From NCBI GenBank assembly GCA_030653355.1, contig JAURZN010000183.1, forward strand, positions 41,138 through 105,137: DNA of 64,000 bases, read 5' to 3'. Shown piece by piece: positions 18,005-27,479 of this stretch (its first letter is position 1; the number at the start of each line of letters is the position of its first letter). The notes below the pieces were generated by a model. That model ran no database searches, was not told the origin of the DNA, and saw nothing but the letters and a program-made list of their open reading frames with translations. Position numbers and translations under genes: made by a program. Source of the stretch: Gallionella sp. GTDB lineage: Bacteria; Pseudomonadota; Gammaproteobacteria; Burkholderiales; Gallionellaceae.

Positions 18005-18767
18005 CGGACGACCTGGCTTGGTGCCAACGCTGTCGCTACTCGCCTGCATTTTGCTTTTGGCGGTCAGCGCAACGGCGGTCGAGCTTGATTTAGGCCGGAT
18101 CGTCACCGCCATTCCTCGCATGTTGGCTTTTGCGGGAAATTTGCTGGTTCTCCCCGATTGGGAATATTTACCGATACTGGCTAAAAACATCTTGCAGACC
18201 ATCGAAATGACGTTTCTGGCGACCAGTATTGCGCTAGTCATCAGTCTGCCATTGGGTATTCTGGCGGCTAAAAATACCAGTCCGCATCCTGCTGTGTTTC
18301 ATGCGACACGCAATTTACTGTCCTTGATGCGCGCGTTGCCCGAACTTGTCTGGGCGCTGGTGTTTGTCTCTGCTGTGGGCTTAGGACCTTTGCCGGGAAT
18401 CATGGCTTTGTCATTCGTGACGGTCGGCTTCATGGGCAAGTTTTTTGCCGAGAGCATTGAAGTGGTCGATCAGCGTCAGGTGGAAGGGGTGGTGGCACAG
18501 GGGGCAAGTTGGTTGCAACTGCGTACTTTCGCTCATTTTCCGCAAGCGTTTCCGGACTTTGTCGGCACTGTGATGTATGTGCTGGATCACAACCTGCGCG
18601 CCGCTGCGATTCTAGGTTTAGTGGGCGCGGGCGGTATCGGTTATGACCTGGTGATGGCCATGCGGATGTTCGACTATGACCGACTACTGCCAATTGCGCT
18701 GTCTATTTACATCGTGGTGACGCTGCTTGATCGCGCATCCGATCACTTTCGCATGAGGATGATTTAA
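17970..18767 (+). CDS. phnE1: PhnE (first copy), phosphonate ABC permease
   Basis: The 265-residue protein has about six membrane segments and a binding-protein-dependent permease EAA loop near residues 160-190 (EGVVAQGASWLQL). Its start lies inside phnC. A second permease gene follows with no gap, so the channel is probably a PhnE1/PhnE2 heterodimer, as in several non-enteric phn operons. Confidence 0.93.
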   Translation: MSNSKLCWPTPNGRPGLVPTLSLLACILLLAVSATAVELDLGRIVTAIPRMLAFAGNLLVLPDWEYLPILAKNILQTIEMTFLATSIALVISLPLGILAAKNTSPHPAVFHATRNLLSLMRALPELVWALVFVSAVGLGPLPGIMALSFVTVGFMGKFFAESIEVVDQRQVEGVVAQGASWLQLRTFAHFPQAFPDFVGTVMYVLDHNLRAAAILGLVGAGGIGYDLVMAMRMFDYDRLLPIALSIYIVVTLLDRASDHFRMRMI

Positions 18768-19562
18768 ATGGCTGAGCAAATAATCGAACGTCCTGCCTTA
18801 CCCAAAAAGCCGTTCAATCCGACCTCCGTCTGGTTGTCGGGTTGGCTGGCGCTGATTTGGCTAATTATCTTCGATCTTGAGTTGTCATTTGAGACGCTGC
18901 TGTATGGCGTACAGGACATTTTCGAGTATTTCAGCCGCTACAGTCGACCTAATTTTGAAGACTTATCTAGATATGTAGAACTGTTGGGGCAAACGCTGGC
19001 AACGGCGTTGTGGGGAAGTACGCTGGCGATTGTCGTGGCGGTGCTGTTAGCGCCGTTCGCCGCTCGAAACCTGTCACCGAATGCCGTGACCTATCGTATT
19101 GCGCGTGAATTGCTCAACTTTATGCGTGCCATGCCGGATTTGTTACTGGCATTGATATTTGTTGCCGCATTGGGGCTGGGACCTTTGCCGGGCGCATTGG
19201 CGTTGGGCGTACATACAGCCGGATTTCTGGGTAAGTTCTTTGCAGAAAGTCTGGAACGCGTCGATAACGGGATTTATGAAGCCGTCACAGCGACCGGTGC
19301 ATCGCGCATTCAACTGGTGATGTATGCCGGATGGCCGTCGATTCAACGCGAAGCGCTGGGTTACATGCTCTATATCTTCGACCGCAATGTACGCATGGCC
19401 GCAGTATTGGGTCTGGTAGGTGCAGGAGGCATAGGTCTTGCGCTACATGACACCTTACGCATGTTCAATTACGACCAGTCAGCCGCGCTGATTGTGGTGA
19501 TTCTGGTCACGATTTTAACGATTGATTATCTGTCTACCTGGATAAGAGGAAAACTTAACTAA
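18768..19562 (+). CDS. phnE2: PhnE (second copy), phosphonate ABC permease
   Basis: The 264-residue permease is related to the preceding gene: both share a GLGPLPG(I/A)(M/L)AL segment and a GKFFAESLE/GKFFAESIE motif followed by the EAA loop. Its ATG follows the phnE1 stop directly, and its TAA shares one base with the phnG start (TAATG). It is the second half of the membrane channel. Confidence 0.93.
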   Translation: MAEQIIERPALPKKPFNPTSVWLSGWLALIWLIIFDLELSFETLLYGVQDIFEYFSRYSRPNFEDLSRYVELLGQTLATALWGSTLAIVVAVLLAPFAARNLSPNAVTYRIARELLNFMRAMPDLLLALIFVAALGLGPLPGALALGVHTAGFLGKFFAESLERVDNGIYEAVTATGASRIQLVMYAGWPSIQREALGYMLYIFDRNVRMAAVLGLVGAGGIGLALHDTLRMFNYDQSAALIVVILVTILTIDYLSTWIRGKLN

Positions 19563-20026
19563 TGAATATTCCAAGAAATGATTGGCCGCGCGCGCTCTGT
19601 CAATTAAATGCGACTGAGATCAAAGCGGTCGCGGCAACACTAAGCGGTGACATTGACGTGCGCGATGTGGTCTTGCCACAGGCAGGATTAGGTCTATTGA
19701 GCTTAACGGACGGTGCGTTTCATGAACCATTTTACTTGGGTGAAATCCCGGTGGCACGCGCCGAGGTGATCTTGAAAACAGCTGAGGGCCATGAAGTTCA
19801 AGGTGGCTGTGTACTGGTTGATGACCGGGCGCAACTGGCTCGTTCCATCGCCATTCTCGATGCAGTCCTGTCGGGTAAGTTGCCCGGTTGTGACGTAGCC
19901 GAAAATCTGGTTGAAAAGGGAGAGTTGTTGCGTATGCAAAAAATAAGCGAACGGCGTCAAATTCTGGCTGCCACTCGTGTCGATTTTTCGCTGCTGGAAC
20001 AGGAGGATGACGAAGATGCTGAATGA
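19562..20026 (+). CDS. phnG: PhnG, C-P lyase core subunit
   Basis: The 154-residue protein matches PhnG in length and features: a hydrophobic core around VLPQAGLGLLSLTDGAFHEP and the segment FYLGEIPVARAEV. PhnG, H, I and J form the C-P lyase core complex that attaches ribose triphosphate to phosphonate and cleaves the C-P bond. It is coupled by overlap to phnE2 and phnH. Confidence 0.94.
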   Translation: MNIPRNDWPRALCQLNATEIKAVAATLSGDIDVRDVVLPQAGLGLLSLTDGAFHEPFYLGEIPVARAEVILKTAEGHEVQGGCVLVDDRAQLARSIAILDAVLSGKLPGCDVAENLVEKGELLRMQKISERRQILAATRVDFSLLEQEDDEDAE

Positions 20027-20597
20027 AACGATCAATTGTTCGCCGGCTATCTGGCAACCCATGTTGCAACAGCAGGTATTTCGCGGCTTGCTTGATAGCT
20101 TTAGCTATCCGGGACGCATTACCCCCTGTGCCGATCATGAGACAAGCGCTTGTCTTGCAATTCTGATTGCGCTGGTTGATGGCGAAACCACGCTGGCAGA
20201 TCCTCAGCAATTGTTGAGTTCAGCATTGTGGGACAGGTTGGAAACGCGCCCCTGCGTTTCGGAAAAGGCGGCGTTTATTCTGCTCGATGGCGCTCAAGCA
20301 CCGGATATTAATCCGTGTATAGGCACTCTGGATGCCCCTGAGAAAGGGGCGACCCTATTGTTACGCGTCAGCTCATTGCGGTCTGATTTGACTGGCAATC
20401 ATAGCTTGCATTTGAGTGGTCCCGGCATTGAAAGTACAACGTCTATCCGTGTAGACGGGCTGCATCCCGCGTGGATTACAGCACGCAAGGAATGGGTTTC
20501 GGCTTTTCCGCTTGGCGTCGATTTACTGCTGTGTGATCAACATCATTTTGTGGCAATACCGCGAACCACGCAGATCACAATGGGAGGCGCAGCATGA
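20016..20597 (+). CDS. phnH: PhnH, C-P lyase core subunit
   Basis: The chosen ATG at 20016 (MLNETINCSPAIWQPMLQQQ) has AGGAGGA nine bases upstream and overlaps the phnG end by 11 bases; a longer frame would lie inside phnG. The 193-residue protein contains QVFRGLLDSFSYPGRI, a typical PhnH N-terminal segment. PhnH is a structural subunit of the core complex. Confidence 0.94.
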   Translation: MLNETINCSPAIWQPMLQQQVFRGLLDSFSYPGRITPCADHETSACLAILIALVDGETTLADPQQLLSSALWDRLETRPCVSEKAAFILLDGAQAPDINPCIGTLDAPEKGATLLLRVSSLRSDLTGNHSLHLSGPGIESTTSIRVDGLHPAWITARKEWVSAFPLGVDLLLCDQHHFVAIPRTTQITMGGAA

Positions 20598-21700
20598 GTT
20601 ACGTTGCAATTAAGGGCGGCAAAGCGGCCATTGATGGTGCTGCCGCTGCGACCGACTATATGCGCTGCAAGAATGCAGTTGATGAGCCGATCAAGTTGTC
20701 CGTTATCGAAGATCAATTGCGTTTATTGACATCAAGGGTGGTCTCCGAAGGCGGGCTTTATCATCCGAAACTAGCCGCGCTCGCCCTCAAGCAATTTCAG
20801 GGCGATACGCTGGAAGCCGCTTTCGCCTTGCGCGCCTATCGGTCAACCAAACCAAGATTGCTGGAAACACCGCTACAAGACACCTCGAACATGCGCTGCA
20901 TTCGTCGCATCTCATCGGCCTTCAAGGATATTCCGGGCGGTCAAATGTTGGGGGCGACGTTCGATTATGCCTTGCGTCTGTTGCGTCTTGATCTGGCAAA
21001 TGAAGACCCTGCTGCATTTCGAGTCGTGGCCAAAAATTTCCTCCGTAATACGCCAGAGGCTGATTTGCCGGACAGTTTTCCGAAGGTGCTGGATGCACTG
21101 CGCGCAGAAGGTTTGCTGCCGCCATTAGGTTTGATGCAGGACCCGGCCTTCGATATCACCCGCGACCCGCTGGTGTTTCCGGTGCCGCGCTCAGCAGCAC
21201 TCGCTACCATGGCGCGTGCTGAAACCGGCTCTTTGCTGGCGATGGCGTATTCAAATATGCGTGGCTACGGCGATGTGCATCCTACCGTGGCCGAGCTGCG
21301 CGTGGGTTATCTGCCGGTCATGCTGCCGCATCCGGTGACCGGTGAATTGATGGAAGCCGGTGAGGTTTTAATGACCGAATGCGAAGTGGTTGCGATGTAT
21401 GAAAGCGGCAACGCCGGTGACATGCCAGTCTTCACCTTGGGTTACGGTGCGTGTTTTGGTCACAATGAAGTCAAGGCAATCAGCATGGCGATCCTTGATC
21501 GCGCCTTGCAAAAAGGCATGCGTGACGGTCCTGATAATCCATCAGAAGATCCTGAATTTGTCTTGTTGCATGTGGATGGGGTTGACTCAATGGGTTTCGC
21601 ATCGCATTACAAAATGCCGCATTACGTCACCTTTCAGTCTGATATGGATCGCTTGCGCACTACGCAAGGCAAGGTGCGTAAGTCAGGAGAGACAGCATGA
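20594..21700 (+). CDS. phnI: PhnI, C-P lyase core subunit (nucleosidase-like)
   Basis: The 368-residue protein starts MSYVAIKGGKAAIDGAAAAT, characteristic of PhnI, and keeps the family length. PhnI with PhnG/H/L displaces adenine from ATP to form the ribosyl-triphosphate phosphonate. It overlaps phnH and phnJ by four bases each (ATGA), indicating coupled translation. Confidence 0.96.
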   Translation: MSYVAIKGGKAAIDGAAAATDYMRCKNAVDEPIKLSVIEDQLRLLTSRVVSEGGLYHPKLAALALKQFQGDTLEAAFALRAYRSTKPRLLETPLQDTSNMRCIRRISSAFKDIPGGQMLGATFDYALRLLRLDLANEDPAAFRVVAKNFLRNTPEADLPDSFPKVLDALRAEGLLPPLGLMQDPAFDITRDPLVFPVPRSAALATMARAETGSLLAMAYSNMRGYGDVHPTVAELRVGYLPVMLPHPVTGELMEAGEVLMTECEVVAMYESGNAGDMPVFTLGYGACFGHNEVKAISMAILDRALQKGMRDGPDNPSEDPEFVLLHVDGVDSMGFASHYKMPHYVTFQSDMDRLRTTQGKVRKSGETA

Positions 21701-22584
21701 ACGAAAATTATGAACTGCCGCTAGAAGATGCCGGCTACTCGTTTGGGTTCCTGGATGAGTATGCCAAGAAAGAAGTGCGTCGCTGCATCCTCAAAGCCAT
21801 TGCTATTCCCGGTTATCAAACACCCTATGCCTCGCGTGAAATGCCGATGGGTCGAGGGTTTGGTACGGGTGGCCTGCAAATTACCCTGTCGTTGATCGGC
21901 TTTCAAGACACGCTGAAGGTGATCGATCAAGGCTCGGATGATTCGGTCAATGCCGTGAATTTACGCCAATTTGTGCAGCTGACTTGTCCGGGCGTTGACG
22001 TCACCGAAAAAACGGAGGAGGCGAGCTTGCTGCAGTCGCGTCACCGCATTCCGGAAAAGCCGCTGACCCAAGCGCAGATATTGATTTTGCAAGTGCCGTA
22101 TCCCGATGCGCTGGTGGTGGTTGAAGCATCAGAAGCACGGCGAAAAATCATGCATGCCGAGGCAGACTATTCACGTTTGCTGGTCAAACTTTACGAAGAC
22201 ATCGTGCATTTTGACGAGATCACCATCTCGCATCGTTATCCGACGCGGATCAACGGGCATTATGTGATTGATCCTTCGCCGATTCCGCGCTGGGATGTGC
22301 CTAAATTACATCAGTCCAAAGCCCTGGTTTTGCTAGGTGCGGGACGTGAAAAGAAGATTTACGCCGTGCCGCCTTACACGCTGGCTGAACCGCTTGTTTT
22401 TGATGATATCGCTTTTCGTGTGGAAGATTTCCGTGATGCGACGGGTGTGCGTCATGCCTGCCGATGCTGCGGTTCAACGGTAAGTTTTCTGGATGAGTTC
22501 AGCAATGATCAAGGAATGGTGGCATATCAATGCTCGGATTCCGCCTATTGCGAAGAACAGCAACAAACTGGGAGTGCAGCATGA
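21697..22584 (+). CDS. phnJ: PhnJ, radical-SAM C-P lyase
   Basis: The 295-residue catalytic subunit carries its cysteines at C255, C258, C279 and C285. This 3-21-6 spacing closely matches the E. coli set, in which three Cys bind the 4Fe-4S cluster and the last forms the thiyl radical, so the enzyme looks active. It cleaves the C-P bond of ribosyl phosphonate to release the alkane and a cyclic phosphate. It is coupled by four-base overlaps to phnI and phnK. Confidence 0.97.
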   Translation: MNENYELPLEDAGYSFGFLDEYAKKEVRRCILKAIAIPGYQTPYASREMPMGRGFGTGGLQITLSLIGFQDTLKVIDQGSDDSVNAVNLRQFVQLTCPGVDVTEKTEEASLLQSRHRIPEKPLTQAQILILQVPYPDALVVVEASEARRKIMHAEADYSRLLVKLYEDIVHFDEITISHRYPTRINGHYVIDPSPIPRWDVPKLHQSKALVLLGAGREKKIYAVPPYTLAEPLVFDDIAFRVEDFRDATGVRHACRCCGSTVSFLDEFSNDQGMVAYQCSDSAYCEEQQQTGSAA

Positions 22585-23414
22585 GTCGCAAAATACTCGA
22601 AGTACGCGGACTGTCGCGTATCCACGGCAAGGGCTGTCCGCTCTGCACGCAACATACTGGCCCTGAATTTGATACTAATATCTGCCCTTTTTGCGGGAGT
22701 GTGGTCGCAGCTCATGATATTAATTTCGATCTGTATCGGGGCGAAATTCTGGGCATCATCGGCGAGTCCGGCAGCGGTAAATCAAGCACGGTCAAAATGC
22801 TGTATTTCGACGATGCGCCGACTTCCGGACAAGCAACTTTCTTCGATGGTGCAGAACAGCACGATTTGTTCAGCCTTAACGCGGCCCAGCAGCGCAGTAT
22901 GCGCAACAAACGTTTTGGCATGGTCTATCAGAACCCGCATATGGGTCTGAATTTTCAGATATCGGCAGGCGGTAATATCGCGGAACGCCTGTTGATGAGT
23001 GACCTGAAGCATTACGCTGAAATTCGCCGCAGGGCAGGGGAGTTACTCTCGCGCACGGAAGTGTCACTGGCGCGCATGGATCAAAATCCGAAAACCTTTT
23101 CGGGCGGGATGCAACAGCGCGTACAGATTGCCAAGGCACTGGCCACCAGGCCGCCGTTGCTGTTTCTGGATGAAGTGACCACGGGGCTTGATCTGTCTGT
23201 GCAAGCCGCCATTCTCGATCTGATTCTGGAGATTCAAAATGAACTCGATACTGCGATGATTGTGGTGACTCATGATCTGGGCGTGATCAGGCTACTGGCC
23301 GGACGCACGCTGGTGATGAAGCATGGCCGCGTAATCGAGTCCGGTTTGACCGATCAAATTCTCGAAGATCCTCAGCACGCGTATACCCAGCGGCTGGTAG
23401 CTTCCGCACTGTGA
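22581..23414 (+). CDS. phnK: PhnK, C-P lyase ABC protein with a four-cysteine insert
   Basis: The ATG at 22581 overlaps the phnJ stop. The 277-residue ABC protein has Walker A GESGSGKSS, signature FSGGMQQRVQIAKAL and Walker B LLFLDEVTTGLDLS. Between residues 19 and 38 it has CPLC and CPFC pairs, a likely zinc knuckle absent from E. coli PhnK, which passes straight from the first strand to the ATP domain. PhnK docks on the PhnGHIJ core. Confidence 0.95.
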   Translation: MSRKILEVRGLSRIHGKGCPLCTQHTGPEFDTNICPFCGSVVAAHDINFDLYRGEILGIIGESGSGKSSTVKMLYFDDAPTSGQATFFDGAEQHDLFSLNAAQQRSMRNKRFGMVYQNPHMGLNFQISAGGNIAERLLMSDLKHYAEIRRRAGELLSRTEVSLARMDQNPKTFSGGMQQRVQIAKALATRPPLLFLDEVTTGLDLSVQAAILDLILEIQNELDTAMIVVTHDLGVIRLLAGRTLVMKHGRVIESGLTDQILEDPQHAYTQRLVASAL

Positions 23415-23420
23415 GATGAA

Positions 23421-24137
23421 ATGACACAAGCAATTTTAACCATTGAAGACTACGCCAAGACGTTTCATTTACATGAACGAAATAAAGACATTCCATCGGC
23501 ATCGGGTGTCAATTTGAGTGTTTATCCGGGACGTTTAACAGCATTGATCGGACCTACAGGTGCCGGTAAATCTTCCGTTTTGAAGGGGATTTACCGTACT
23601 TACCTGCCTAGCAGCGGACGTATTCTGTTTCGTACTAAAGCCGGAAACATCATTGATCTGGCAAAAGCGTGCGAACATCAGATACTCGAATTGCGTAAAC
23701 AGGAAATCGGTTTCGTTACTCAGTTTTTGTATTGCCTGCCGCGCAAATCAGCCATTGATGTGGTGGCTGAACCGTTGTTTGCACGCGGGGTGGACAGCCA
23801 TGAGGCACGCGGCCGTGCTGAGAAATTATTAGCGCAATTGGCGGTGCCAAGTCATTTGTGGAATGTTCCACCAGCGACCTTTTCGGGTGGCGAGAAGCAG
23901 CGTGTGAATCTGGCGCGCGGCTTGATTGCACAGCCTCGATTGTTGTTGCTGGATGAACCTACAGCCAGTCTTGATCCCGCGACGACAGAGCGGGTTATTA
24001 AGCATATTCAGTCACTTAAAGAAACTGGCATCGCCATGCTGGCCATCTTTCATCACCCTGACCTGGTACGTCGCCTGGCCGATGAGGTCGTGGAACTTTC
24101 TCCCCCAATCGCAGTAACTGAACTTAGCAAGGATTAG
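23421..24137 (+). CDS. phnL: PhnL, C-P lyase ABC protein
   Basis: The 238-residue ABC protein has Walker A GPTGAGKSS, signature FSGGEKQRVNLARGL and Walker B LLLLDEPTASLDP. PhnL works with PhnGHI in the nucleosidase step. It starts six bases after phnK, with the ribosome site in the phnK end, and phnM begins just after its stop. Confidence 0.95.
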   Translation: MTQAILTIEDYAKTFHLHERNKDIPSASGVNLSVYPGRLTALIGPTGAGKSSVLKGIYRTYLPSSGRILFRTKAGNIIDLAKACEHQILELRKQEIGFVTQFLYCLPRKSAIDVVAEPLFARGVDSHEARGRAEKLLAQLAVPSHLWNVPPATFSGGEKQRVNLARGLIAQPRLLLLDEPTASLDPATTERVIKHIQSLKETGIAMLAIFHHPDLVRRLADEVVELSPPIAVTELSKD

Positions 24138-24138
24138 C

Positions 24139-25299
24139 ATGAAAAATCAATTCTATCTTACCGGCGCACAGGTGGTGCTGGAAAATGAAACCCTGAAAAG
24201 TGCGGCTGTTCTGATCGAAAACGGCGAGATCGTCGCAATCAATCCGGCAAGTAGCGGCGGCGCGCAGGAAATTGATTTGAGCGGGCATATACTGATGCCG
24301 GGCATGATTGACCTGCATTGCGATGCGCTGGAAAAGGAAGCTGAGCCGCGTCCCGGTGTGCATTTTCCCTTCGATTTTGCCTGTACTCAAGCCGATAAAC
24401 GCAATACGGCAGCGGGTATTACCACGGTTTATCACGCCCTGTCCTTTGCCAATGCTGAATTGGGTGTGCGTAACAACCAGACCGCTGCGGCGTTAGCGCG
24501 TGCGGTGCATAGCTGGCAGGAACACGCATTGGTGGATAACCGGGTGCATGCACGTTATGAGATTACTGATCCGACCGCGCCTGCCGTCTTGCATGAGTTG
24601 CTTGCGAATAATGAGATACATCTGATGTCTTTTATGGATCACACGCCTGGACAGGGACAGTTCAAAGATACCGAGGCCTATCGTAATTATCTTGCGCGTA
24701 CCTATAAAAAATCGCCCGCTGAAATAGACGCCTTGCTGGCAGACAAGCTGGCACAAGGTGATGGTTCTTTTGCGCGCATGCAGGAACTGGCAAACGTCGC
24801 GCGTCACAAAGGTATTCCACTGGCTAGTCACGATGATGATCGCCCTGAAAAAATCAGTATTGTGACTGACTTAGGAGTGAGAATTTCTGAGTTCCCAATC
24901 AACCTTGAGACCGCTCAGGCGGCACGTGCCGCTGGCTTGGCAACGTTGTTCGGTGCGCCGAATATATTGCGAGGCAAGTCACAATCAGGCTCGATGCGTG
25001 CGCTGGATGCCATTATCGAAGGAGTGGCTGATTGCCTGTGCGGTGACTATTCTCCGGCTGCATTATTGCCTGCAATCATGCAGTTGCCAAAACTGGCCGG
25101 TATTCAACTGCATCAAGCGGTCGCGCTGGTGAGTGCGAATCCGGCGCGTGCAGCGGGTCTGAATGACCGTGGCACAATTGCTGTTGGCAAGCGTGCCGAT
25201 TTGATTGCGGTGCGCAATTTGGGCGGATTGCCTCAAGCTGCGCGCGTATGGTCAGAGGGTATTGCCGTGATGACACTGGCTTTCGATCATGGTGCTTGA
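24139..25299 (+). CDS. phnM: PhnM, ribosyl-triphosphate phosphonate diphosphatase
   Basis: The 386-residue amidohydrolase-fold enzyme has GMIDLHCDALEKE (metal-binding HxD) and LASHDDD, and ends with the usual amidohydrolase GTIAVGKRADLIAV segment. It removes diphosphate from the ribosyl-triphosphate intermediate to give PhnJ its substrate. Length and motifs are normal. Confidence 0.96.
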   Translation: MKNQFYLTGAQVVLENETLKSAAVLIENGEIVAINPASSGGAQEIDLSGHILMPGMIDLHCDALEKEAEPRPGVHFPFDFACTQADKRNTAAGITTVYHALSFANAELGVRNNQTAAALARAVHSWQEHALVDNRVHARYEITDPTAPAVLHELLANNEIHLMSFMDHTPGQGQFKDTEAYRNYLARTYKKSPAEIDALLADKLAQGDGSFARMQELANVARHKGIPLASHDDDRPEKISIVTDLGVRISEFPINLETAQAARAAGLATLFGAPNILRGKSQSGSMRALDAIIEGVADCLCGDYSPAALLPAIMQLPKLAGIQLHQAVALVSANPARAAGLNDRGTIAVGKRADLIAVRNLGGLPQAARVWSEGIAVMTLAFDHGA

Positions 25300-25870
25300 G
25301 ATGAGCGGGGTTTTGCTCTATGTGATTGGCCCGTCCGGCAGCGGTAAGGACAGTTTGATGCTGCATGCGCGGCACGCACTGGAACAGGATGCTAACGTGG
25401 TGTTCGCGCATCGTTACATTACCCGTCCACACGATGCAGGCGGTGAGAATCATGTTGCGTTGAGTGAAGCAGAATTCGACTCAAGACTGGCACGTAAATT
25501 GTTTCCCCTGCATTGGCGCAGTCATGGGATGCGTTATGGCATAGGCTGTGAAATCAATCAGTGGCTGGCAAAAGGGCTGGTCGTGATTGTAAATGGCTCG
25601 CGCGCCTATCTTCCCTATGCGTCCAAAAATTACCCTGAACTGGTGCCTCTCTTGATCGAGGTTTCCGTCGATGTTTTACGTGGCAGGCTGCAATCTCGTG
25701 GGCGTGAAAGTGATAGCGAGATTGAATCTAGATTGAAGCGAGCAGAGGATTTTAAGGCATTGCAGCATCCAAGCTTGCTGCGTTTTAGTAATGACGCGCC
25801 ACTTGATGAAACCGGCCCGGCGTTTGTCGAATTGATCCGCGCTAAAACACGAGTAATTCAATGCAGCTGA
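25289..25870 (+). CDS. phnN: PhnN, ribose 1,5-bisphosphate phosphokinase
   Basis: The 193-residue protein has the P-loop GPSGSGKDSL and guanylate-kinase-like segments (RYITRP, EIESRLKRAEDF). PhnN makes PRPP from ribose 1,5-bisphosphate at the end of the pathway. Starts at 25289 (inside phnM) or 25301 are both possible; the second leaves a normal-length enzyme. Confidence 0.94.
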   Translation: MVLEMSGVLLYVIGPSGSGKDSLMLHARHALEQDANVVFAHRYITRPHDAGGENHVALSEAEFDSRLARKLFPLHWRSHGMRYGIGCEINQWLAKGLVVIVNGSRAYLPYASKNYPELVPLLIEVSVDVLRGRLQSRGRESDSEIESRLKRAEDFKALQHPSLLRFSNDAPLDETGPAFVELIRAKTRVIQCS

Positions 25871-26622
25871 CTTTCCTGGGTACAGGGGCAGCAGGTGGCG
25901 TACCGCTGTGGGGGTGTGGCTGTCAGATTTGTGTTCTCGCCCGCATTGATGTCAGCCATGCGCGACGTCCAAATTGTGCAATGGTTAAGGCTGGCAGTGT
26001 GAAATTACTGCTGGATGCAGGCGTAATGGATGTCTGTGAACGCTTTCCATCCGGTAGTTTATCCGCCATCCTGATCACGCATTTTCATCCTGATCATGTG
26101 CAAGGCTTATTCCACTGGCGCTGGGGCGTAGGGGAGCTGGATGTGTTCGCACCGCACGACGCGGAAGGTTGCGCGGATCTGTACAAGTATCCCGGCCCGT
26201 TGAATTTCAAGCATCTGTCTAAATTCGAAACGTTCGAGATCGGTGATGTGCGCATTACGCCTGTGCCACTGGTGCATTCCAAGCCGACGCTGGGTTACTG
26301 TATCGAACATAATGGTGCTCGATTGGCGTATCTGACGGATAGTCGTGAAATTCCGCCCGCTACCGCAGAATTTTTGACCCAATGGCAACCTCATACGATC
26401 TGCCTTGATTGCACTTATCCGCCCGGCGTAGAGGGAAAACGGAATCATTTTGATTTTCCGGAAGTACTGGAATTGAGTAAAATTTATCTGGATAGCTATA
26501 TTGTGCTGATGCATATCAGTCACAGTCTTGACGTCTGGTTATTGAATCATCCTTTAGCACTGACCGGACGGTTATCTCTGGCGCGCGATGGCGATAGACT
26601 GGATATTCCGGGGCTATCATGA
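25861..26622 (+). CDS. phnP: PhnP, cyclic phosphate phosphodiesterase
   Basis: The 253-residue metallo-beta-lactamase-fold protein has THFHPDHVQGL (HxHxDH) and a Cys-bearing loop near the N-terminus (WGCGCQICVLARI) as in PhnP. It opens the 5-phosphoribosyl 1,2-cyclic phosphate produced by PhnJ. It overlaps phnN by ten bases and the next gene by four. Confidence 0.95.
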   Translation: MQLTFLGTGAAGGVPLWGCGCQICVLARIDVSHARRPNCAMVKAGSVKLLLDAGVMDVCERFPSGSLSAILITHFHPDHVQGLFHWRWGVGELDVFAPHDAEGCADLYKYPGPLNFKHLSKFETFEIGDVRITPVPLVHSKPTLGYCIEHNGARLAYLTDSREIPPATAEFLTQWQPHTICLDCTYPPGVEGKRNHFDFPEVLELSKIYLDSYIVLMHISHSLDVWLLNHPLALTGRLSLARDGDRLDIPGLS

Positions 26623-27479
26623 CGCCGTTGATGGCCGTAGGAGCATCCGTTTTACTGCACGTGTCCTGGAATCTTTTGACCAGGCGGACGCCGGGTGAGG
26701 CTAATTTTCTATGGTGGATTGTGGGGCTGTATGTGCTGATATTCGCGCCATTCAGCTTGCCGGATTACCTGCGTGCCGCAGCACAGGCACCCGAACTTTA
26801 TCTCTGTGCGGCCATTAGCGGTACAAGCAATGGCCTGTATTTTTTAGCACTTCGGCGCGCCTACACATTGGCACCCGCCAGCGCGGTCTATCCGATGGCA
26901 CGCAGTTCACCGTTGTTGATTGCGATTGTTGAAGTGCTGTTCTTCGGTCACAGTTTTCCGTTGTTGTCCTGGTTCGCCATTCTGCTGGCTTTGTCTGGTC
27001 TATGGATGATTGCAAGCAGCGCACAGGACGGGGTGACGCGGCTGAGTCGTGCCTGGCCTTATGCTTTGTTTGCCGCCGTGATGACGGTGATTTACAGTTT
27101 GAGCGACAAGCTGGCAGCGGTAAATATTTCTGATCTCAGGGCCGCGCTGGGTTATGTTTGCGTGAATTTTGCGATTAGTTGGATTTTTCTGCTGCTTGAA
27201 CAAAAGTGGCGTACAGATCGTTGGATGCCCGCAGCGATACCGCAAGTTTATGCGCTGATTATAGGAACATCCGGTGTTGGTACGGCATACGCCCTGGTAA
27301 TCTATGCAATGCGCGCGCTACCTGCTGCCTATGCGGTAACCCTGACCAATGCAGGGATTGTGTTGACTGTATTGCTCGGCATCATTTGGCTAAAAGAGTA
27401 TGAAGGCTGGCGACAACGCCTTATTGGATCAAGTCTCGTAGTGATCAGCGTCATCGTCGTGAGCATAATGGCTGATTGA
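26619..27479 (+). CDS. EamA/DMT-type membrane transporter at the phn operon end
   Basis: The 286-residue protein has about ten hydrophobic segments in two related halves, each with an EamA-like pattern (YPMARSSPLLIAIVEVLFFG; YAVTLTNAGIVLTVLLGIIW). It is coupled to phnP by an ATGA overlap, so it is expressed with the pathway. An exporter of an end product or a substrate carrier is plausible; the substrate cannot be read from sequence. Confidence 0.88.
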   Translation: MTPLMAVGASVLLHVSWNLLTRRTPGEANFLWWIVGLYVLIFAPFSLPDYLRAAAQAPELYLCAAISGTSNGLYFLALRRAYTLAPASAVYPMARSSPLLIAIVEVLFFGHSFPLLSWFAILLALSGLWMIASSAQDGVTRLSRAWPYALFAAVMTVIYSLSDKLAAVNISDLRAALGYVCVNFAISWIFLLLEQKWRTDRWMPAAIPQVYALIIGTSGVGTAYALVIYAMRALPAAYAVTLTNAGIVLTVLLGIIWLKEYEGWRQRLIGSSLVVISVIVVSIMAD

